This document shows, piece by piece, positions 13,001 to 23,758 of a stretch of DNA of 64,000 nucleotides; within the stretch, counting starts at the first letter, position 1, and every line of letters begins with the position of its first letter. The notes under the pieces are model-generated. The model saw nothing but the letters and a program-made list of their open reading frames with translations. It searched no databases and was not told the DNA's origin. A program made the position numbers and the translations under genes. Source of the DNA: Magnaporthiopsis rhizophila (Eukaryota > Ascomycota > Sordariomycetes > Magnaporthales > Magnaporthaceae); NCBI GenBank assembly GCA_003049465.1, contig PYSS01000079.1:122563-186562 (forward strand), in the 5' to 3' direction.

Positions 13001-13382
13001 GAGCCGCTGTTCCAGCCACGAGGCCGACTTGGATCCACTGCGAAATCCATCGCCACGCGCTTCCATCGATCGAATTTGTTCGCTTGCGGCTTCCCATGCC
13101 TGACCGCTCTGCGCGCCCCCTGGAAGCATATACAGGAAAAGCTCCATCCAACTGCGGGTGTCCTGGGGGCAGGACTCGGTCGATTTCAGTGGCACCGACT
13201 GCCTAACCTAGGTAAACGCCTGTCATTTGGGTACTGCCGTTGCCCACGGACGGCCAGGGCTTGTGCCACCAGCCACCTCATTCAAAGGCGCCGAATCCCT
13301 CAGCATCTGGGCGGACAACCCGCCCTCTAATCCCTTAGATGTCATCAACTTCCTTTGCTGGCGCCGCATCGCCATAAGCAGA
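10067..13382. other. Long spacer between two divergent genes (SNF2 and ankyrin)
   Basis: About 3.3 kb holds the promoters and leaders of two divergent genes. I find no open frame with recognisable domains. Frames on both strands around 11.5-13.2 kb overlap each other and look like chance reading of GC-rich DNA. A possible leader intron for the ankyrin gene (GTAAAC at 13212, CCCTTAG ending near 13339) is only suggestive. A short A-rich patch lies at about 11390-11412. Confidence 0.5.
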
Positions 13383-16300
13383 ATGTCGAGCCAAATGGAC
13401 CGCCGCTGGCGGCTCGCCTGCCTTGCAAAGGAATGGAAGATCCCGACGGACGTGCAGCCTTCGGTGGCCCGCCCACCGGAGCCACCGCCCTGGCCGGAGC
13501 CGCCGGGTCCCAACGACGATTTTATGGCTGAGGAGTTACTCAAGCGCCACAGGCTGTCTACCGACCCGGCCCAAACCTCACCAGGCGGCCGGAGACTCTC
13601 ATTCATTGGTGGTGGCAAAAAGAAGAGCTGGGATCTCTCGGAAATCTCGGAGACGCTCGATGCCCACGTCGCGGCTGCCGGGCCGCCAGCCGTCGCCCAT
13701 GCACTCATCAAGAAGCTGCAGGCCGGCGGGGGCAACGTCAACGTCTCAATCACCAAGAGCAAGACGGCGACCCTCCTGAATAGGAGAAAGAGCCTCGGCA
13801 ACACCGAGCGCAGTCGTCTCCTGCAAAGGGCCGTACATAACCAACAGGCCGACATGGTGGCCGTGCTCGTCCAGTACGCCGACCCCTTAACGCTCGACGC
13901 GGCCCTGCCAATGGCCATCCGTGGCGGCAACGAGGCCATTGTCCAGCTGCTCCTGGCCCATGGCGCGAATGTGTCGCAAACATCAGAAGGTCTCGAGGTC
14001 TTCCACCAGCTGTGCGCTGCCGGCGGCCATGCCGACATGGTGGCGCTGATCCTGTCGTCCAACGGCCGGCCCCCGCCCAGCGTGACCTCCCTGTCCATGG
14101 TGGCTGCCACCCACAAGGGCTGCCTCGACACGGTTCTCCAGCTGAGCCGCTCGACGGCGGACGGGAGTTACGACGGCGGCGCCGCCCTCAAGACCGCCGT
14201 TGCTCAATGTCGGGGTGACATCTGCCTAGCTATCTTGACGGGCTGCAATCCTCCCGCTGGCCCCTGCTTGAGCGAGGCCTTCACCCAGCTGTTCTCCCAC
14301 CCAACCATCATCCCTAACGAGAAGCTGGCGCTTGCCGAGATGCTTCTCTGCGCCGGCACCGAGGGCGACGCTGTCTCTGAGGCGCTGATCCAGGCTGCCG
14401 CCACCGAGTTCTTCGACATGGTCCAGCTGCTGATAGAATACGGAGCCTCGGTCGAGTATGAATACGCAAAAGTCTTGCGCACAGCGATAGCACATGGACG
14501 AGCCAGCCTGGTGCCATTATTACTCAACGATACCACAACACTCAGTCCAGCATGCGCCTCGGAGTGCGTGCTGAAGATCCCCAGGCGAATCACGTCCGAT
14601 GAGCGCTATACACTACTCTTATCACTACTGCGCAAGGGAGCAGGAGGGCCGCCCCTCAGTGAGGCCCTCATTGCCGCCGCCGAAGACGTCGATGCTCGAT
14701 CCGTCAAGCTTCTCCTTGAGCCCTACTTCCCTGGCGATCCTGGACGGCTTGAGCCGGACCACGACATAAGACGAGGCCCTCGCGGCCTTGTTCGTGACAA
14801 ACACGACGTTCCGTCAGTCGATCACAAGGGAGGGCAGGCCCTGCGGCTCGCCGTCATGACAAGGAGCACAGTCGTCGCGAAGCTGATTCTGGCCGCCAGG
14901 CCGTCGGCAGAAACTCTGACAGCTGTGTTCCCCACGGTGATGACCCTACCACCCATTGACCGCTACCAGATGACAGAGCTCTTTTTGGCCGCTGGGGTCA
15001 AAGGCCCATGTGTTTCGCAGGCGCTGCAGGACGCCGTCGAGGAGCATCCTCCCAAGCGCGACGAGCGTCTCATCTCCCTCCTGTTAAATAACAACGCCGA
15101 CGTCAACTTCAACGGCGGCGCCGGTGTCATCTCGGCCGTATCCCACGAGGACCTCCCCTTGCTCAGAAGCCTCCTTCAAAGCCAACCCTCGCCACAAACA
15201 ACAGTAACCGCCGTCTCCAAAGCCATGCTGTCTGCTGATGTGGATACCCGCTACAAGATGATATCGGCCCTCCTCGCCAATTACACGCCGATATTGCTGA
15301 GTAACGAGATTGCCGAGGCACTGATCATTGCCCTACAAGAAAATCCCGTGGACACGGGACTGGTGGAATTGCTGGTAAATCAGGGAAGCGCCGATGTCAA
15401 TTTCAATTCGAGCGCGCCATTCATCCTCGGTAGGTTGTCGTCCGATGTTGTTTGACATTGTGACACACAAGTCGTTTACGTGGCTGACGCATCATCCCTT
15501 TTGATGTTATATCTATATAGCTGTCCGGCAGCCAGAATCCGAGGTTGTGGACCTTATGTTGCGCTGTGGAAAGCCAACCCAGGAGACGCTTGAGCGCGGA
15601 CTTCTGGGACTCGCCAACATGCCCTCTACAACCGACAAAGCCCGCAAGATGGAGGCCATTCTGGGACGGATGAAGAAGAAGGAGCTGGCCACCAGCATCC
15701 TCGTGCCCGAAGTCACGGCAGCTCTGAACGAACCGCCAGACCAGCGCGTGTTCTCGGGCGTCAAGGCTCTCTTGAACGCGGGGGCCGATGTCAACTATCA
15801 AAAAGGACGCAGCCTCTGTGTCGCTATTAAAGGCAGAGATCCTCAGCTTGTCGACATCATTTTCGCCGCGGGGCCTAGCCCCGAGTCCATGGCCACGGCC
15901 ATGCCCTGTGCCGTAAACATCATCGACCCGATGGACCGGCTTGCTTACACACAAAGGCTTTTGGAGGCCGGGGCGCCGGCAGCGGAGGCGAATCGAGCGC
16001 TTGTGCACGCTGTTAAGGACAGGACCGATGACTTGCCGCTAATCAACCTTCTAGCTGGCAAGGCGGACAGCACTGACGGGGAGGCGGTGACGTTGGCGAT
16101 TAAGAAGGAGAGACCCGACATCGTCGAGCTTGTGCTCATCAAGACGCCCAAGAAGTACGACACAGAGGTGCTTAATAGTTTGTTGGCCGAGGCGATGCAA
16201 ATGAAGGACCTGGACATGAGAAAGGGCGTCTGCCAGATGCTTCTGCACGCAGGGGCAGCAGGCTTGGCGGTCTCGGATGCCCTGCTCATCGCAGCTTCAA

Positions 16301-19056
16301 CCGGGGACGTCATGCTTGTCAGCACCCTCGTCTACGCCGGGGCGAGCATCGAGCACCAAGACGGACAGGCGGTCGTTGAGGCCTGTAGGTCGGGCTCGCA
16401 CGAGGTTCTCAAGATCCTTCTCTCATCGCCTGCAACAATCAAGAAGCAGACCCTGGTCCGAGGCTTCCAGGCTTCCACATCAATTGGCGATCTGCAGAAG
16501 CGCTGCGCAGTTTTCCGCATGCTGCTCGAGAAGGGAGTCACTGGCGAAGTCGTGGACGCCGAGCTGGTGTCGGCGGTGAAGTATGGCGACAAGGGCATGG
16601 ACCTCGTCCGGCTCCTGCTGCAGTCGGGGTGCAGCCTGGACCACAACAGAGGCGAGGCCATCTGGACGGCAACACGCAGCGCTTTCCTCGGCAGCCTGCG
16701 CGTCATGCTGGGACTCGAGGACGTCGGCGGAAAGCAGAAGCGCCCGTCACACGCGACGATGATCCAGTCCCTCAAGGCTAGCTGGCGGCTCGCCGCGGGG
16801 CCCCGCTATGAGGTCATCGAGATGCTGTTCGAAGCAGGACTGCCCGTGGGTGAGGATGTCGAGGTCGGGCTCACCAAGGCTGTCAATGACGAGGAGCAGG
16901 TGGACTTGAAGCTGGTCCAGCTGCTGCTCAACAAGGGCGCCTCGCCGACTGCCAACGCGTGCCGGGCGCTGTGCGATGCAACGCAGAAGCTGCTGCGTCC
17001 CGTCGTCGACCTCTTCCTGGAGCGTGAGATCTCTCCCGGGGATCTGTCGTGGACATTTGCGCAAGCCTTTAGTCCCGTCAGCACACATATTTGGCTCTCC
17101 GAGGACGGACTCGTCGTCGCCAAGCGCTTCCTGGACAAGGGCGCGCGGGGCGACGGTGTCTCTTCTGCCCTTGCCTCTGCGATCGACGCATACGGGTCCG
17201 AGAGGGACGGGATCGCTCGGCAGTTCGCCGAGCTTCTCCTCGCTTCAGGTGCGGACGTGAGCTTCGACTCCGGGCAGGCACTCCAGATGGCGGCGAGGGC
17301 GGGTGACGTAGAGCTCATCGAGCAGCTGCTGGCGCAGAAGCCGACGCCCCGAGCAGTTTCCATGGCATTACCGCACGTATTCGACCTGCAGCTCCCCGAG
17401 GACAAGGCTCTCGAGCTCGTTTCTCTATTTGCCCAATACAGGGACGGGGAGGTGGGACTAGACGTCGTGACAACACAGCCAGATTCGGAGCCCGTGGTTT
17501 TCAAGGCACTTGACCGCTACCCAAGGTCCACCAAGATGGTGCGGACCTTGCTGGACGCCGGCTATTACTTCGACAGGATGACGACGGCGCGGATCACGGA
17601 CGAAGACGAGGAGGAGCAAATCAGCCTGCTGCTCTGGGCGCTGCTGCAGCCCCAGAAGAAGATCAGCAGCGCGGTCATCCTGCTGCTCATCGAAAACGGC
17701 GCCAAGGTGGACTTTGAGACGCCTGTCAGCAAGACGACACCGCTCATGGTGGCCGTCAGGAGCAAGCGGCTCGACATCGTTAGAGCGCTCATACTGGCGG
17801 ACCCAGAGGTCGTTAACATAACGGACGCTACGGGTAACACGGCGCTCACACTTGCAACCAAGATAGGCGGCGAGGTCGGGACCGCTATGATGACATCCAT
17901 CCTCGCGGCGGACCCATCGAAGGACGACGGGTCCCTGCACAATGCGGCGCGCGAGCTGAACTTGCGCGCAATGCAGGTGCTCACCGAGTTCGGGCACCAC
18001 GTCGACTTCCCCAGCCCCTTGCACGGCGGCCGCAGCGCCCTCGGAGAGATCTGCCTCCACGCGGCCGACACCCCCCTCACAGCGGCGCGCGAGAAGGCCA
18101 TGGAGAAGGCCATGGCGTTCCTGATGGAACACGGCACAGACCTGAGCATCCGGCTAGAGGAGAAGTCGGTGCTGCTCCTGGCGCTCGAGTCGCGGGAGCC
18201 GGTAACGACGGCAAAGGCGCTGCTGAAGGTGGGCATGTGGAAGCACATCAACAAGCCCTTCAACCACTACACGGACGGGCAGTTCACGTACTCGCCGATC
18301 GAGTACGTGGCGCGGGTCATGACGAGCGCCAAGCTAGGGGGCGAGGAGACCCGCGAGCAGGTGCTGGCGCTGCTCAAAGCGAACCGGGCGTCCAGCGTCT
18401 TCTACGCCAACCACGGGCCCCAGCCCGAGGGCGCGCAGGGCCTGCCGGACGAGCTGCTGCGGCGGGAGCGGGAGCGGCGGGAGCGGGAGGAGCGGCAGCG
18501 GCTCGAGCGCGAGGACCACCAGGGCCTGCTGGTGCGGGCGGACGAGATGGCGGCGCTGCAGAACCGGATCGCCGAGGAGAAGGCGGCGGTCGAGGACGCG
18601 CGCGACCGGCGGCGGCGGGCCGACAAGCTCGAGGCGATGCGCGAGTGGACGGCGGCCGAGGAGGACGCGTTCGCGCGCAAGGTGGCGGCGCAGCGGGCCG
18701 AGCGCGAGGCGGCGCTCGACCACGCCCGGCTCGCGGCCGAGTCGGAGCTCGAGAAGGCGCGCCTGCTGGCCGACACCGAGGTCGAGGCTGAGGCGCGCAA
18801 GCAGCGCCGCCAGATCGAGTACAAGAAGCAGCTGGGAGACGAGCAGCTCGCGGCCGAGCGCCAGATCGCCGCCGTCCGCGCCGCCGAGAGGGACGAGATT
18901 GCGCACCACGAGGAGCGGTCCGACGGCCGCGCGCGCGCCCGCCTGGCGCAGCAGCGCGCCCTCGTCGACTCGCAAGCCGCGCTGGCCGCGTCGTTGGGGA
19001 ATGCCGGGGTAACAGGACGCAGGCAGGTTGGATACATTACGGGCGAGCTGGATTGA
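13383..19056 (+). CDS. Very large ankyrin-repeat protein with C-terminal coiled coil
   Basis: Two exons, 13383-15429 and 15521-19056, encode about 1860 residues. The 91-nt intron (GTAGGT...TATATAG, branch GGCTGAC) joins PFIL to AVRQPESEVVDLML in frame. Most of the protein is tandem, divergent ankyrin-like units with recurring VxLLLxxGAxV and ALxxAxxxGxxxxVxLLL patterns. Classical repeats such as TPLMVAVRSKRLDIVRALI and GNTALTLATKIGG lie near residues 1420-1470. From about 1660 to 1835 it is a highly charged Arg/Glu-rich coiled coil. It has no NACHT, kinase or membrane segment. It is therefore probably a cytosolic scaffold or interaction protein; no specific function can be given. The start is uncertain: ATGs at 13383 and 13395 are first in frame, but conserved-looking sequence (FLCWRRIAI) precedes them, so an upstream exon is possible. 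Confidence 0.82.
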
Positions 19057-19540
19057 GTTTTTTTTTTTTTTTCTTTTTTTTTTTGGGCTCTATTGGAGAT
19101 TGGTTACCGCCCCCTTGTTTACGTTTTCTTTTTCTTTTTTTCACTCTCGCGCAGAGTTTCCCAACTCGGTGATGACGGTCTTTGCTCGTCATACTTTTTT
19201 CGTGTTCTTCTCTTTCTTCTTCACTTACTGTCAAGCGCTCGTTAAAACGCATCTGTAAGCTGTAGCCTGTAAACGTCATAATGATACCACGTATTATAGC
19301 ATCTTCACCTCAACAAGACTGGTGCCAATTGTTCCTTTTTGTTGGATTTCACTTTGTTTATTCGTCTTTCGGTCTTCTACCTAGCCCGTGGATGCGGGGT
19401 AGATGTACTGATCCCATCCCATGTCTCAGGCAATGCCCACCCCTGAGTGTGGTTTCATCCTCCTCTTTCTGTCCATGGCGCTGGTCCTAAGGATCAGCAT
19501 CATGTCCTCACGCTGCCTCCTCCCGAACCGAATCAACCGT
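19057..19540. other. Convergent 3' spacer with T tracts
   Basis: The ankyrin gene's stop is followed at once by T runs (from about 19057) and further T/C-rich sequence. It is likely 3' UTR of both flanking genes. No gene is seen. Confidence 0.5.
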
Positions 19541-20132
19541 TTAAGCCGACTCCGGGTGGTTCTCGGTGATCAGGGCCTCGAGCTTGGGCGGGATGGCGCC
19601 CACGACCTCGTCGGTCTTCTCGCCGTCCTTGAAGAGCAGGAACGTGGGCATGGCGCGGACGCCGTACTCCTGCGACACGTCGGGGAGCTCGTCGACGTCG
19701 ACCTTGACGTAGTGGATGTTGGGGTACTTGTCGGACCACCTGAGGAGGGTATTGTTAGTTGGGCGCTTTGACGACGACGACGGCTTAAAATCAATCTAGT
19801 GGGAAGACAAGGGGAACAAGAAAAGACAGCAAGAAAACGTACTCGGAAACCTTGGGCGAAATCGCCTTGCATGGACCGCACCAGGTGGCGAAAAAGTCGA
19901 CGAGAACCACCTTGTGCTCGGCTATCGCGGCCTTGAACTCGACCGCGGACTTGACGTCGTGCACCGTCATGTTTGCGGGTGTGCTGCGGAAGCCTCGGAT
20001 GGGTGTTTTTGCTACTGGTCTCCTGGCGGCGGCGAGTAGTCTTTGTGCTGCTGTTGATGTTGTTGTTACGGAAGGTCGGGCGAGGATTGTTGTGGTGGTG
20101 GGGAGGATGATTGCCTTGATTAGCCTGGACAT
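19541..20132 (-). CDS. Thioredoxin with mitochondrial-type presequence
   Basis: Two exons, 20132-19843 and 19739-19541, encode about 162 residues. The intron (19740-19842) uses GTACGT, branch AACTAACAA and CTCCTCAG and joins KVSE to WSDKYPN. The catalytic WCGPCK is at residues 84-89, followed by the usual DVDELPDVS and the cis-proline region RAMPTF. Residues 1-50 are rich in Arg, Ala, Ser and Thr with no acidic residues, which fits a mitochondrial targeting peptide (Trx3-like). The family reduces protein disulfides using thioredoxin reductase. The fold is about 105 residues and complete. Targeting is inference from composition. Confidence 0.93.
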
Positions 20133-20224
20133 ATTTTTTTTTTTCGGGGTCGAGAGAAAAAGGTGACGTGGGGCGGGGTTGTTTTTATATACACAAGGCA
20201 GAGAGGGAAAGGCTGGGATGTACA

Positions 20225-20288
20225 AGGCAGGCAGGCAGGCGGGAGGGATGGCACGCGGACCGATGGCATAGATGGATGGATGGATGGA
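20225..20288. repeat. Short tetranucleotide repeats (GGCA and GATG)
   Basis: Tandem GGCA units at about 20225-20241 and GATG units at about 20271-20288 lie upstream of the thioredoxin start. These are simple microsatellites with no evident function. Confidence 0.7.
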
Positions 20289-20620
20289 ACTGACAGGTAT
20301 CTTCCCTTGCCTTCCCCTCCTCGATTGGAAATCCCAGAGCTGCGGGCTTTGGGAGCTGAGTGCATTGCTCCAGGGAATTTTGAGTAACCATGATTCCAAA
20401 CTCGATGGTAGGTAGTGACAAATCGCGCAACTTGGGGCACTAACAGATCCGCATTCGACCCTGGGATTTGCTTTGGGCCAAGTGGCATTTTTACGTATAA
20501 TTTCACCATTAAAAAACAACACAAAACTCCCTACTAAAATGGGAGGAGTACTACAATTTTAAAACAATTGTCTCCCTTTTCTTTCTTTTTAGAAGAGCCA
20601 ACCTCGAAAATTGCTATTTA

Positions 20621-20635
20621 CTAACAATTTGTTAG
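20621..20635. repeat. Perfect 7-bp inverted repeat in AT-rich patch
   Basis: CTAACAA and TTGTTAG are separated by one base. A 5-bp CTCCC/GGGAG pair lies about 80 nt upstream (20527-20545). This could be a protein-binding palindrome or decayed repeat sequence. Confidence 0.5.
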
Positions 20636-21088
20636 CACCGCCAGTCACCATTGCCCCTCGCCAGCACCGAGCGATGACGCAAGCTGGGCTGCACGAAGCT
20701 CAGGTGGGGCCCAGCTGAAGACGTGCTGTCGGCAGTCGGCGGGTGTGACAAATCTGCATGGACGCTGCCGAGCTTCGCCGATCGAAAAGATCCTGGACAA
20801 GGCCAGCCAACCAACAACTACAAACCGCTGCACTGCCTCCGTCCTTACATATCATCTAGCTGAGCACCGCCCATCTAATGACCCGAAACAGATTGGACTT
20901 GCCACAGGCATATATCGTAATCCAATGGCCGCTGCAAGACGAACCCAAGAAAAGTACACTTTACATGTTGACAGCATCAATGTCTATTAAGAGGATGGTA
21001 TCCAAATGAGGAACAGGTACCCAAAAAGCAGCCAATCTCCATGCAGTCTAACATTAAAGGGCAAAAAATACTGCATAAACACCAGGAA

Positions 21089-23758
21089 TTATGGCCTCGT
21101 GTGACTCCGAATGCTCTGGATGGCGCTCTCGACAGCCTCGGCAACGTCCACGTGGAAGAAGGGCCTATTGAGCCCATACACGGGCGCCAGTCTGCCTCCC
21201 GCGGAGCTGCCCCGCGATGAGCTGACGGGGCTCTTTTCCGGGTCCTCGGGGTCATCGCGGCGTCCCAATGACGGCACACCCTCGGGCCTCTCCACGATTG
21301 ACACGCTAAAGAGCGGCGTCCACGGAGGCGCGTGTTGGTCTGCCTTGTGGCTGCCGTCCGAGTCGCCGTCCCTGTCCTGGTTTACGATCTCGGATGCTCC
21401 GTGGCCTGTGTCGCGGATAGCACCAGAGTCTTCAAAGCCAAAGCCCGCCGCCACCAGCGCGCGCTTGGCCCATCGGTTGCCAACGGCAGCGAAATGCCAC
21501 TCGACCGGGGACGGTGCCGCGTATTTCGCGAACTGGTTCTTGAGATCGATGAGTGCTTGCACCGATGTCACGTCCACGTGGTTGACTCCGCTGAAGTCGA
21601 GGATCACGGCGCGCAGGATCGGCCGAGACGCCAAATCTTCCGGCGCTGCCTGGCCACGGCGCGGTCCAGGGTCGTTCCATGGACGGTCCTGTGTTGTATC
21701 CGGTGTTAGCCAAATCCAACTGTTCCCATCCGAGTTCTAGTCGGGAAGCACTAACCCCAATCTTGGCAAAGTTGTCAAGCACTGTGCGGCGCGTCCTGCT
21801 GTAGATGTAAATGGTGAGGAGGTCGAGGTGCGCAGCCGAGTTTGTGTAGTTGAAGCCGTCGGGGAATTTGTAAACAAAGATCCCAGGGTGGGCCTGTTGG
21901 ATCGGGATTTCGGGATTCGAGTTGTCCTGACGCTTCTCGTCAAGAAATGCTTCCCGGCCACTCTTTGACGCAGCCAGCTCCTCGGGCGTGGCCCCTGAGG
22001 CGCTGGTGGTTGTGTAGATCTGTGCCTGGCCCAGGAACCGTCCGGGTGACCGGGCCGTCCTGAAGAGAAGGAGCGCAAGAGAGGCGACGATGTTGAGATA
22101 GATGCCATTCTCGATGTTGGTGAAGATGGTCAGGAGGACACCGGCGAAGAACATGATGACCTCGATGGGCGACGTCATCCAAAACTGATAAACTGTGCGT
22201 GGCGGAGTGATGAGATCGCCAACGGCGTGGATGATCATGGCAGCCAGGCTGGACGAAGGGATGTAGTAGAAGACGGAAGTTAGGACGTAGAGCGCCAGAA
22301 GGACGATAGCGGCGGTAAAGATACCGGCCAGTGGTGTACGGACGCCGGCCTTCGCCTTGATGGCTGTTCGGGAAAATGATCCTGTGGCAGGGTAACCGCC
22401 AAGAAACGGACCGAGCACGTTGGAGAAGCCGATAGCGACGAGTTCCTGTGACGGGTTGATTATGTAGTTGTTGATGCGGCCAAATGATTTCGAAATGGCA
22501 ATGTGCTCGATGATAAGCACAAGGATGGTGACGGGCAAGTCTGGTAAAACGGCGTCGATGACCCGCTTGCTCATGACGGGAGCTCCGGTGTGTTGGAACC
22601 CTGTTGCAGAAAGAATAAAATCCAGTTAGTACCTAGATAGCCGTGGCCCATCCATCTTGACGTCCGCGGTGTCTACGAATTACACAAAACACAGCCAAGG
22701 TGTAGCGTAGCAAGGACAGCGCACTTACCACTAGGGACCGGTCCGAGGATCTTGAACTTTGCCTTCTTGGCGTCAGTGACGTTGCGGTTGACCAGATAGC
22801 TAATAAGGATGTACAGCAGGATGACGAATGCCATTCGGAGCGTGGCAACAAAAAACCACATCTTCTGCTTCCTCGGCTGTCTCTTGGCCATGAAGCCGCA
22901 GAAGAAGCGGATCAAGTAGAGCAATGCGAGGGCGGAGAGTCCCATGGCTGCATCCAGCTTGGTCTGCGGCAGGGCCTTGAGGGTGTTGATGATGATCATG
23001 TAGGTTGCGTCGCGGGTGTTGACACTGCTGAGGCCCATCATAGTTGGCACCTGTCCGCATGCGATGCTGATGGCGGCGCCGGTCATGAAGGAAGCGATGG
23101 CGGTGAGGGAGATGAACTCGACCATGAAGCCAAACCGAAGCAGGCCCAGGGCAAGTAGCACCGCACCGGAAAGCAGGGCCAAGCAGCGCGCGACCTGCTC
23201 GGCAGGGATGTCTGGCTGTGTGTCGTGGACTCGGATGACGATGTTTCCCACAATGGTGGACATAACGGCCACCGTACCGATCGTTATGTCTTTGCTTGTG
23301 GCAAATGCCCAGTATAGGAGGAAACCGACGAATGAGGTGTAAAGGCCGAACTCGGGCGGGAGCTGCGCCAGGCCGGCGTAAGCCATGCCTTGCGGCACAA
23401 CCACAAAGCCCACGGTAATTCCTAGTATCCGGGGTCAGTCAGCGTGCGCGAAGCATCTGACGGATACATGCCCATAATTGTGACGGATTTGGGGGTCCTT
23501 ACCAGCAATCAGGTCCCCGGCCAGCCATGTCAGATTGTAATGCAGAATCCAGTCGACAAAGGGAAACAGCGAGCGCACGTAGGACCTAACGCCTTGCCTC
23601 GTTGGCACGAGCTGCAGCAGCGCGTCCTTGGCGGTAGGCTCGATCTCGACATAGCGGGATACGCCAATGGGATTCCCGGGGATGACGGCACGCCTCTCCT
23701 TGCCGTACAGGTCAGGGTCGATCCCGATGAGGCGAGCAGCGGAGCGACCGGGCGCCAT
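21089..23758 (-). CDS. SulP-family sulfate permease with STAS domain (SUL1/CYS-14/SutB type)
   Basis: Four exons, 23758-23503, 23421-22729, 22600-21756 and 21688-21089, encode about 797 residues, the family's usual length. Introns of 81, 128 and 67 nt all restore frame (DLIAG-ITVGFVVVPQGMAYAGLA, VPSG-GFQHTGAP, FAKIG-DRPWNDPG). The first block after exon 1 is the SulP signature. It is followed by about a dozen hydrophobic segments, the GGYPATGSFSRTAI motif in the second half, and a cytoplasmic STAS domain (ILDFSGVNHVDVTSVQALIDL, about residues 620-650). It should import sulfate across the plasma membrane by proton symport. In Neurospora and Aspergillus such genes are controlled by CYS3/MetR; I found no exact CYS3 site here. 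An acidic, disordered insertion (NQDRDGDSDGSH) lies in the STAS region. Confidence 0.93.

Larger units (their letters stand above)
20133..21088. other. Spacer upstream of thioredoxin with an AT-rich, palindrome-bearing patch
   Basis: It holds the thioredoxin promoter, including a TATATA-like stretch near 20187, two short tetranucleotide repeats, an AT-rich patch with small inverted repeats (20515-20635), and the sulfate permease 3' region. No gene is seen. Confidence 0.5.
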
